NCBI RefSeq assembly: GCF_916858655.1
Contig: NZ_CAKASL010000001.1
Coordinates: forward strand, 434,001 to 498,000
Direction: 5' to 3'
Origin: Aeromicrobium sp. Leaf350
GTDB taxonomy: Bacteria > Actinomycetota > Actinomycetes > Propionibacteriales > Nocardioidaceae
Length of the DNA: 64,000 nucleotides
Both the position numbers and the translations under genes were made by a program. The stretch's first letter is position 1; every line of letters starts with the position of its first letter. Below, piece after piece: positions 40,902-47,706 of this stretch. A model generated the notes under the pieces. It had not been told where the DNA came from and did not search any database. It was given only the letters and a program-made list of their open reading frames with translations.

Positions 40902-40950
40902 GCGCCCATCATGACGAGAGACTCGGACATCGAAAGACCGGGACAACGAA

Positions 40951-40986
40951 AGACCGGGACCTCAGTTCTCACTGAGATCCCGGTCT
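40951..40986 (-). terminator. Terminator hairpin of the tRNA gene
   Basis: AGACCGGGACCTCAGT (40951-40966) pairs with 40971-40986 with one mismatch and a TCTC loop, 4 bp past the tRNA 3' end on the minus strand. A partial direct copy of its left arm (CGAAAGACCGGGAC) lies just beside it at 40931. Confidence 0.75.
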
Positions 40987-40989
40987 GAT

Positions 40990-41066
40990 TGGTAGCGGGG
41001 ACAGGATTTGAACCTGTGACCTCTGGGTTATGAGCCCAGCGAGCTACCGAGCTGCTCCACCCCGCG
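40990..41066 (-). tRNA. tRNA-fMet (CAT), initiator
   Basis: 77 nt. It begins CGCGGGGTGGAGCAG and has the anticodon stem GGGCTCATAACCC, the T-arm GGTTCAAATCC and an encoded CCA end. C1 faces T72, so the first acceptor pair is mismatched, and the anticodon stem has three G:C pairs; both are initiator features. Terminator follows directly. Confidence 0.97.
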
Positions 41067-41135
41067 TCGCTCGCTCTACTTTACAGACGGGTGACGGCAG
41101 AGCCAAATCGGGGTGGTCCCGATACGGTCACTGGT

Positions 41136-42416
41136 GTGATCTCCGGACGGTACGAGCTCGAGGACAAGATCGGCCAGGGCGGGATGGGCGCCGTGTGGCG
41201 CGCCACCGACACCCTGCTCGGTCGCACGGTGGCGCTCAAGCGGCTGGGAGGTGTCGGAACCGCGGACGGTCCGGACCAGCGGCGCGCCCAGCGGGAGGCA
41301 CTGCTCGCCGCCCAGCTGAACCACGGCAACATCGTGTCGGTCCACGACCTCGTGACCGACGACGAGGGCTGGTCGTGGCTCGTCATGGAGCACGTCCCCG
41401 GCATCTCACTCTCCCAGGCCATCGCCCAGGGGTCGCTGCAGACCGAGGGCATCGCGCGCATCGGCCAGCAGGTCGCCGAGGCGCTCGCCACCGCCCACGC
41501 CGCCGGCATCGCGCACCGCGACGTCAAGCCCTCCAACATCCTCCTGACCCAGGACGGCACCGCCAAGCTCTCCGACTTCGGCATCGCGCGTGGCGAGAAC
41601 GACGACGCCCTCACGCGCACCGGCGAGATCACCGGCTCCCCCGCCTACCTGCCGCCGGAGGTCGCCCGAGGGGCGAACGGCGGCGCACCGGGCGACATGT
41701 GGTCGCTCGGAGCGACCCTGTTCCACGCCGCCACCGGCCGCACGCCCTACGCCGGTGACGGCAGTGGCGTGGCCACGCTGTTCCGCATCGTCAACGACCC
41801 GCCGCCCCGCCTCACCGACCGCGGTGGCCTGAACGACGTGGTCGCGCAGCTCATGACCGTCGACCCGGCAGCGCGGCCCACGGCGACCACCGTCGCCGTC
41901 GCGCTCGGCGTGCTCGCCGGAGATTCCCGCGACGAGGCCACGCAGTCGACCCAGGCGATCGGCCCGGTGGCCGCCGCACTCACCCCGGCGGCCGAGGCGA
42001 CCTCGGTCATCGCCGCGGCGCCCGGCCCTGTCCCGGCCGCGGCACCCGCGCCGGGGCCCGATCCCGAGGAGCCGGAGGAGCGCCGCCGGAACCTGCTGCC
42101 GTGGATCGTCGTCGGCGTGCTCGTGGCCGTGCTGCTGCTCGTCGCGGTCTTCGCGATCGGCAGCAACCGCGACGACGACTCCGACGAGCCCGACCCGACC
42201 CCGCCGGCCACCACCAGCGAGCCCACCGAGACACCCTCGGAGACCCCCACGCCGTCCCGTACGCCGTCGGAGACCCCGAGCCCCACCCCGACGCCCACGC
42301 CGACCCCGACTCCCACCCCGACGCCGACGCCGACCCCGAGCCCGACGCCGAGCCCGACCGCGACCACACCGTCGGTACCCACACCCTCGGTCCCGTTGCC
42401 GGCTCCCGCGCCCTGA
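41136..42416 (+). CDS. Ser/Thr protein kinase with Pro/Thr-rich extracellular tail
   Basis: 426 residues. Kinase domain 1-265: glycine loop IGQGGMGAVWRA, ATP Lys in VALKRLGG, catalytic HRDVKPSN, DFGIARG. A single transmembrane helix (LLPWIVVGVLVAVLLLVAVFAIG, about 325-347) is followed by a 75-residue outer tail of TP repeats with no sensor fold. GTG at 41136 is preferred over a GTG at 41091 by comparison with the paralog at 42463, where the same sequence context begins the protein; both look leaderless. Possible cell-wall sensing, as tails of this kind may span peptidoglycan. Confidence 0.88.
   Translation: MISGRYELEDKIGQGGMGAVWRATDTLLGRTVALKRLGGVGTADGPDQRRAQREALLAAQLNHGNIVSVHDLVTDDEGWSWLVMEHVPGISLSQAIAQGSLQTEGIARIGQQVAEALATAHAAGIAHRDVKPSNILLTQDGTAKLSDFGIARGENDDALTRTGEITGSPAYLPPEVARGANGGAPGDMWSLGATLFHAATGRTPYAGDGSGVATLFRIVNDPPPRLTDRGGLNDVVAQLMTVDPAARPTATTVAVALGVLAGDSRDEATQSTQAIGPVAAALTPAAEATSVIAAAPGPVPAAAPAPGPDPEEPEERRRNLLPWIVVGVLVAVLLLVAVFAIGSNRDDDSDEPDPTPPATTSEPTETPSETPTPSRTPSETPSPTPTPTPTPTPTPTPTPTPSPTPSPTATTPSVPTPSVPLPAPAP
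42245..42372 (+). repeat. Imperfect hexanucleotide repeat coding the TP tail
   Basis: Runs of CCGACG/CCCACG/CCGACC units encode alternating Thr-Pro dipeptides. Repeats of this type can change length by slippage, so tail length may vary between strains. Confidence 0.7.
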
Positions 42417-42462
42417 TCCCGCCGACTCGTCGTTTCCCGGCTCCTCCACTACCGTCGGGCGA

Positions 42463-43944
42463 GTGATCGCAGGACGGTACGAGCTCGAGAGCGAGATCGG
42501 TCGGGGTGGCATGGGCGCCGTGTGGCGCGCCCGCGACACCCTGCTCGGTCGCACGGTCGCGCTCAAGCGGCTCGGAGGCGTCGGCACCGCCGACGGCCCC
42601 GACCGCGGGCGCGCGCACCGCGAGGCCACGCTGGCCGCGAGCCTCAACGACGCGAGCATCGTCTCGGTCCACGACCTCGTCGAGGACGACGAGGGATGGT
42701 CGTGGCTCGTCATGGAGCTCGTGCCCGGGCACACCCTGTCGCAGGAGATCCGCACGCACGGCGCCCTCCCGGCCCACCAGGTCGCCTCGATCGGCCGGCA
42801 GGTCGCGGACGCGCTGGCCGCCGCCCACGCCGCCGGCATCGTCCACCGCGACGTCAAGCCGTCCAACATCCTGATGACGCCCGACGGCACCGTGAAGCTC
42901 TCGGACTTCGGCATCGCCCGCGGCGACGGCGACGACGCCCTCACGCGCACCGGGCTCGTGTCCGGCTCCCCCGCCTACCTGCCGCCCGAGGTCGCGCGCG
43001 GCGAACGCGGCGGTCCCGCAGGCGACCTCTGGTCGCTCGGGGCCTCGCTCTTCCACGCCGCCTCCGGCCGCTCCCCCTACGCACCGCCGGAGGGCGAGAG
43101 CTCGAACGCCGTCGGCACGGTCTTCCGCATCGTCCACCTCGAGCCGCCCCGGCTCGAGGGCGACGGCGCCCTGTCCGCTCTCGTCGCCCGCCTGATGAAC
43201 CAAGAGCCGTCGAGGCGACCGTCAGCGGCGGAGACGTCCACCGCCCTGTCGCTCGTGACCGCCGATGACGAGCCGGGAGCGACGCAGGCCCTCGTCCCGC
43301 GTCCTCCGGTCGAGGACGAGGGCACGGCGATGCTGGGCATGCCGCCGGTCCCGCTGCCCGAGCCCGACCTGCCGCCGCCGCCGAAGGGGGACGCCCACCC
43401 GACCCGCCGCCGCAGCTGGCTGGTGCTCGCCGGGGCCGCAGCCCTCGTCGTCGTGCTCCTAGGGACGCTCGCCGTGGCCCTCGGCGGAGAGGAGGCCTCC
43501 GACAGCGCGAACGCCGGAGAGGCCACGACGCCGCCCGCTCCGACCGCCGAGGAGCTCGACGCGTTCGCGCGTCAGTACGTCACGACGACCGCGACCGACC
43601 CGGGAGCCGGCTACGCCTTGCTGACCGAGGACGCCCGCGACGCGGTCGGGGGCTTCGAGCCGTTCCAGGCGTCCTGGACGTCGATGCCCGGCGTCACGGT
43701 CTCGGCCATCACGACCGACCCCGCCACCGGCGCTGCGTCGCTCACGCTCCAGTACACCGTGACGTCGACCGTCGAGGTGCCCAAGGAGGAGAAGGGCCCG
43801 AAGAAGGACGACGACGACGAGGACGAGAGCAAGGGGCCGGGCACCGAGACGCAGACCGTCTCGGAGACCGTGACGCGCTCCCTGCAGCTCACGATCGAGC
43901 GCGACGGCGACGCCCTGCGGATCGCGAGCAGCACGCTCAGCTGA
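42463..43944 (+). CDS. Ser/Thr protein kinase with C-terminal extracellular domain
   Basis: 493 residues. Kinase domain close to the 41136 paralog (IGRGGMGAVWRA, ALKRLGG, HRDVKPSN, DFGIARG). One transmembrane helix near residue 325-345 (WLVLAGAAALVVVLLGTLAVALGG). The outer 130-residue domain (ELDAFARQYVTTTATDPGAGYALLT to RIASSTLS) has an NTF2-like strand order and an acidic-basic loop KEEKGPKKDDDDEDESKG that could bind divalent cations. GTG start; CTACCGT upstream at -10-like distance suggests leaderless translation. Confidence 0.88.
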   Translation: MIAGRYELESEIGRGGMGAVWRARDTLLGRTVALKRLGGVGTADGPDRGRAHREATLAASLNDASIVSVHDLVEDDEGWSWLVMELVPGHTLSQEIRTHGALPAHQVASIGRQVADALAAAHAAGIVHRDVKPSNILMTPDGTVKLSDFGIARGDGDDALTRTGLVSGSPAYLPPEVARGERGGPAGDLWSLGASLFHAASGRSPYAPPEGESSNAVGTVFRIVHLEPPRLEGDGALSALVARLMNQEPSRRPSAAETSTALSLVTADDEPGATQALVPRPPVEDEGTAMLGMPPVPLPEPDLPPPPKGDAHPTRRRSWLVLAGAAALVVVLLGTLAVALGGEEASDSANAGEATTPPAPTAEELDAFARQYVTTTATDPGAGYALLTEDARDAVGGFEPFQASWTSMPGVTVSAITTDPATGAASLTLQYTVTSTVEVPKEEKGPKKDDDDEDESKGPGTETQTVSETVTRSLQLTIERDGDALRIASSTLS

Positions 43945-44356
43945 TCGCTGAGCGCCCGATCACCGAGTTGGGCCGGAACGACACCGCTCCGCCGCGCTTG
44001 GTCGGCCGCACGAGGTCGAACCCGCCGGTCGTCAGCACGACCCACTCTCCCGGGGCCTCCGCGTGACCGAGCACGGCACCCCGGGGGGCGTGCTCGCGCA
44101 CGGCCTCCTCGGCGCACGCGACGTGACACGGGGGGAACAGGAACTCCACCGCGTCCGCCTCCTCGGCCGAGCCGAGAAAGGCCACCGGACGCGTCAGCAC
44201 CTCGGCGCAGATGCCGCAGATGCGGCTCAGCGCACAGCGGATCGCCCGGGCCTTCACCACGGTGTCGTGGCGGCCGCCGTCCGCGTCGTCGACGCAGGCG
44301 AACGGCAGCCGCACTCCGTCGACGACCGGGCGGTTCAGCCCCTCGATGACGCTCAT
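43937..44356 (-). CDS. Cys/His-containing hypothetical protein in the desaturase operon
   Basis: 139 residues. Cys residues occur as CALSRICGIC and PCHVACAEE around the middle, a spacing that could hold zinc or an iron-sulphur cluster. No other family is recognised. The ATG overlaps the desaturase stop (ATGA), so it belongs to the ferredoxin reductase-desaturase operon and may assist electron transfer or metal loading. Ends 8 bp inside the convergent kinase gene. Confidence 0.65.
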   Translation of the reverse strand: MSVIEGLNRPVVDGVRLPFACVDDADGGRHDTVVKARAIRCALSRICGICAEVLTRPVAFLGSAEEADAVEFLFPPCHVACAEEAVREHAPRGAVLGHAEAPGEWVVLTTGGFDLVRPTKRGGAVSFRPNSVIGRSAIS

Positions 44357-45546
44357 ACGATCGAGGCCGCGGTGTTGGTCCACCGCCCCAGCTCGGACCG
44401 ACGGCCCGGGCGCTGGTCGTCACTCAGACGGCCCGACCGCGGCTTCGGCGGCGGGGTGGCGTCGTCCTTGGTGCGGCGGTTCGGCAGCGACAGCTTCATG
44501 ATCGTGCGGATCACCTGGCCGTACTGACGGTGCAGCGGACCCGTCGTGTACGGGATGTTGTAGCGCTGGCAGATGTCCTTGACCTTGACCGAGACCTCCG
44601 CGTAGCGGTTGCTGGGCAGGTCGGGGAACAGGTGGTGCTCGATCTGGTAGCCCAGCTGGCCGCTCATGACGTGCAGCAATTTGCCGCCCTCGAAGTTGGC
44701 CGAGCCGAGCATCTGGCGCAAGTACCACTCGGCGCGGGTCTCGTCCTCGAGCTCCTCCTCGTCGAAGTGCACCGCCCCGTCGGGGAAGTGACCGCAGAAG
44801 ATGATCATGTACGCCCACACGTTGCGCACGATGTTCGACGTGAAGTTCGCCGACAGCGTGTGGAAGAACGCCGGACCCGTCAGCGCCGGGTAGACGATGT
44901 AGTCCTTCAACGCCTGCTTGCCGACCTTGTCGCCGATCTGCTTGAGCTGCTTCTTGAGCAGCTTCGGGTCCTTCTTGCCCTTGCGGATCGCCTCGATGTC
45001 GAGGTCGTGCAGCGCCACGCCGTACTCGAAGAACAGCGCGAGCAGGGCGTTGTAGACCGGCTGACCCAGGTTGTACGGGGTCCACTTCTGGTCGCGGCTC
45101 ATGCGCAGGATGCCGTAGCCCACGTCGTTGTCGTGGCCGAGCACGTTCGTGAACTGGTGGTGGATGTAGTTGTGCGAGTGCTTCCACTGCTCGGCCGGCT
45201 GGGTCGTGTCCCACTCCCAGTTGCTGGAGTGGATCTCGGGATCGTTCATCCAGTCCCACTGGCCGTGCATCGTGTTGTGGCCGATCTCCATGTTCTCCAG
45301 GATCTTGGCCGAACTCAGCAGCGCGGTGCCCAGCAGCCACGCCGGCGGGAACATGCTGGCGAACAGGGTGATGCGTCCGGCGACCGCGAGTCGCCGCTGC
45401 AGCGCGATGATGCGCAGCACGTAGTCGCGGTCGGCCTGGCCGCGGGAGGCCTCGACCTCCGCACGGATCTCGTCGAGCTCGCGCCCGATCTCTTCGACCT
45501 CTTCGTCGGTCAGGTGGGTGTACTCACGCACGTCGGCGTAGGCCAT
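44353..45546 (-). CDS. Membrane fatty-acid desaturase (DesA3-like)
   Basis: 397 residues. Three His boxes that bind the di-iron centre: GHNTMHGQWDW, HSHNYIHHQFTN and QIEHHLFPDLPS. Four membrane helices surround them. The layout equals mycobacterial DesA3, a stearoyl-CoA delta-9 desaturase that takes electrons from a dedicated reductase. The gene upstream (45578-46666) encodes that type of reductase, 31 nt away. Product is likely oleate-type unsaturated acyl chains. Confidence 0.9.
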   Translation of the reverse strand: MAYADVREYTHLTDEEVEEIGRELDEIRAEVEASRGQADRDYVLRIIALQRRLAVAGRITLFASMFPPAWLLGTALLSSAKILENMEIGHNTMHGQWDWMNDPEIHSSNWEWDTTQPAEQWKHSHNYIHHQFTNVLGHDNDVGYGILRMSRDQKWTPYNLGQPVYNALLALFFEYGVALHDLDIEAIRKGKKDPKLLKKQLKQIGDKVGKQALKDYIVYPALTGPAFFHTLSANFTSNIVRNVWAYMIIFCGHFPDGAVHFDEEELEDETRAEWYLRQMLGSANFEGGKLLHVMSGQLGYQIEHHLFPDLPSNRYAEVSVKVKDICQRYNIPYTTGPLHRQYGQVIRTIMKLSLPNRRTKDDATPPPKPRSGRLSDDQRPGRRSELGRWTNTAASIV

Positions 45547-45577
45547 CGTGTCCTCCTCGTTCGGGGTGGTCGGGTGG

Positions 45578-46666
45578 TCAGACGGACAGGGTGCAGTCGC
45601 CCACGGCGACGGACACGCAGGTCTGGATGTACTCGCCGGGCTCGCCGTGCTCCTCGCCGTTGCGCAGGTCGCGCACGCGGCCGTCGGCCAGGGGCACGTC
45701 GCACGTGTGGCAGATGCCCATGCGGCAGCCGAAGAGCATGTTCACGCCGGCTCGCTCGCCGGCCTCGAGCAGCGTCTCCGCGCCGTCGACCTCGACGGTC
45801 GGGCCGCCGACGCCGAACGTCGCGGTGCCGCCGGCGTCGCCCGAGTCGGCGCGCTGCAGCGTGAAGCGCTCGACGTGGATGTGCTCCTCGAGACCGGCCT
45901 CGGTGTAGTGCTCGGTGAAGGCGTCGAGCATCGGCCCCGGACCGCAGGCCCAGGTCTCCCGCTCGCGCCAGTCGGGACAGACGTCGTCGAGCTGGTCGGC
46001 CGTGAACATGCCGTCGGTGTCGGTGAAACGCTCGTGGAACGTGAACGTCGGGTACCGCAGCGCCAGGACCCGCAGCTCGTACAGGAACATCATCTCCTGC
46101 TCGCTGACGGCGGAGTAGACGAGCTCGACGTCGGGCATGTGGTCACGGCGGTCCAGCGTGCGCAGGATCGACATGACCGGCGTGATGCCGCTGCCGCCCA
46201 CGAGGAACAGCATCTTGGCCGGCGGCGGCTCGGGCACCGTGAAGTCGCCCTGCGGGGCGGCCAGGCGCACGATCGTGCCGGCCTCGACCCCCTCGACGAG
46301 GTGGTTGGAGAGGAACCCCTCGGGCATCGCCTTGACCGTGATGCTGACGGTCTTGCCCTCGACCAGCGGCGGGGACGACAGCGAGTACGACCGCCAGTGG
46401 TACTTGCCGTTCACCTCCATGCCGATGCCGATGTACTGGCCGGGCTTGTGGTTGAACGTCCAACCCCAGCCGGGTCGGATCACGAGGGTCGCCGACCGCT
46501 CGGTGACCGGCTCGACGCGCTCGATGCGGCCGCGCAGCTCGCGCGCCGACCAGAGCGGGTTGACCAGGCTGAAGTAGTCGTCGGGGTGCAGTGGCGTGGT
46601 CAACGCCTTGCCCACGCGGCGCACGTTGCGCAGCACCCGCGAGCGTTCGATCAGGGAGTCCGCCAT
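45578..46666 (-). CDS. Ferredoxin-type NAD(P)H oxidoreductase for the desaturase (Rv3230c-like)
   Basis: 362 residues. FAD domain: RSYSLSSPP and GFLSNHLVEGVEAGTIVRLAAPQG; NAD(P) domain: FLVGGSGITPVMSILRTL and WACGPGPMLDAF; plant-type [2Fe-2S] domain at the C-terminus with CRMGICHTCDVPL and a final C (IQTCVSV). This is the layout of M. tuberculosis Rv3230c, the redox partner of DesA3. The ATG at 46666 is chosen because upstream codons form another gene's regulatory DNA. Confidence 0.9.
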   Translation of the reverse strand: MADSLIERSRVLRNVRRVGKALTTPLHPDDYFSLVNPLWSARELRGRIERVEPVTERSATLVIRPGWGWTFNHKPGQYIGIGMEVNGKYHWRSYSLSSPPLVEGKTVSITVKAMPEGFLSNHLVEGVEAGTIVRLAAPQGDFTVPEPPPAKMLFLVGGSGITPVMSILRTLDRRDHMPDVELVYSAVSEQEMMFLYELRVLALRYPTFTFHERFTDTDGMFTADQLDDVCPDWRERETWACGPGPMLDAFTEHYTEAGLEEHIHVERFTLQRADSGDAGGTATFGVGGPTVEVDGAETLLEAGERAGVNMLFGCRMGICHTCDVPLADGRVRDLRNGEEHGEPGEYIQTCVSVAVGDCTLSV

Positions 46667-46669
46667 ATG

Positions 46670-46680
46670 GTCACCGTGAC
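46670..46680. promoter_or_regulatory. Palindrome GTCACCGTGAC just upstream of the reductase-desaturase operon
   Basis: A perfect 5-1-5 palindrome 3 bp from the start of the reductase gene. It lies where a repressor could block initiation of a short-leader transcript. Binder unknown. Confidence 0.4.
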
Positions 46681-46812
46681 ACCGAGTTACACGTTGAGCA
46701 AGCGGAGATTTTCCGGCGTCGCAACGCCGCAGGTCAGAGGCACTTGCCGTGCGGGACGTCACGTTCCGAGGCACGGTGGAAGGGCCCCTTCCCACACCCC
46801 GAAAGGACCACC

Positions 46813-47634
46813 GTGCCGACTCTCGAGTCCAACGACATCTCGCTCGCGTACACCGACTCCGGCGGCGAGGGCCGCCCCGTCGTCCTCATCCACGGCTGGC
46901 CGCTCAGCGGCGCGTCGTGGTCGCAGCAGGTGCCGGCACTGACCGCCGCGGGACACCGCGTCATCACCTACGACCGCCGCGGCTTCGGCGACTCCGACAA
47001 GCCCGCCGACGGGTACGACTACGACACCTTCAGCGAGGACCTCGCCGGTCTGCTCGACCATCTCGACCTGACCGACGCGACCCTCGTGGGCTTCTCGATG
47101 GGCGGCGGCGAGGTCGCGCGCTACCTGGGCACCCGCGGCTCGCAGCGCATCCGCTCCGCCGTGCTGGCCGGCGCCGTGCCGCCCTACCTGCTCAAGACCG
47201 ACGACAACCCCGACGGCGGTCTGGGCGACGACGACGTCGAGGGCATGAAGCAGGGCGCGCGCGACGACCGCGAGGGCTTCCTCGACGGCTTCGCGACGGG
47301 CTTCTTCAGCGCCGGCGACGACCTCAAGGTCACGGAGGCCCAGCGCCAGGAGGCGCTCGACCTCGCGAAGTCCGCACGTGACGAGGCGCTGCTGGCCTGC
47401 ATCGACGCCTTCGGTCGCACCGACTTCCGTGACGACCTGGCCAAGATCGACGTGCCCGTCCTCGTGATCCACGGCGACAGCGACGGCATCGTGCCGTTCG
47501 AGGTCTCCGGCCAGCGCTCCGCCGAGGCCATCGCCGACGCGACGCTGCACGTCGTCGAGAACGGTCCGCACGGCTTCAACGTGAGCCACGCCGACGAGTT
47601 CAACACCGCGCTGCTGGACTTCCTCCAGAAGTAG
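46813..47634 (+). CDS. Alpha/beta hydrolase (non-heme haloperoxidase/esterase type)
   Basis: 273 residues. PVVLIHGWPLSGASW (oxyanion), nucleophile GFSMGGGEVARYLG, AVLAGAVPPYLLKTDDNPDG and DGIVPFEVSGQRSAE, with the final His in VENGPHGFNVSH. The set matches the cofactor-free chloroperoxidase/aryl-esterase branch. Cytoplasmic (no signal peptide). GTG at 46813 preceded by AAAGGACC. Physiological substrate unknown. Confidence 0.88.
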   Translation: MPTLESNDISLAYTDSGGEGRPVVLIHGWPLSGASWSQQVPALTAAGHRVITYDRRGFGDSDKPADGYDYDTFSEDLAGLLDHLDLTDATLVGFSMGGGEVARYLGTRGSQRIRSAVLAGAVPPYLLKTDDNPDGGLGDDDVEGMKQGARDDREGFLDGFATGFFSAGDDLKVTEAQRQEALDLAKSARDEALLACIDAFGRTDFRDDLAKIDVPVLVIHGDSDGIVPFEVSGQRSAEAIADATLHVVENGPHGFNVSHADEFNTALLDFLQK

Positions 47635-47660
47635 CGCAGGAGGTTCGCAGCCCCGCACGC

Positions 47661-47696
47661 ACGAAGGCCCCCGCCGGATCCGGCGGGGGCCTTCGT
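47661..47696. terminator. Bidirectional terminator between convergent genes
   Basis: ACGAAGGCCCCCGCCGG (47661-47677) pairs perfectly with 47680-47696 around a 2-nt loop, a 17-bp GC-rich stem 26 bp after the hydrolase stop and 10 bp before the UPF0182 stop. Confidence 0.85.
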
Positions 47697-47706
47697 GCTC
47701 ATGCGC

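Noticed and set aside
42245-42372. Repeat array resembling a CRISPR-like array
   Set aside because: Units are 6 bp with no spacers and are in frame with a Thr-Pro tail of a kinase; simple coding repeat.
46591-46812. Longer N-terminus for the alpha/beta hydrolase from 46591
   Set aside because: It would overlap the start of the divergent reductase gene and lacks similarity to the fold; GTG at 46813 has AAAGGACC and the right N-terminus.
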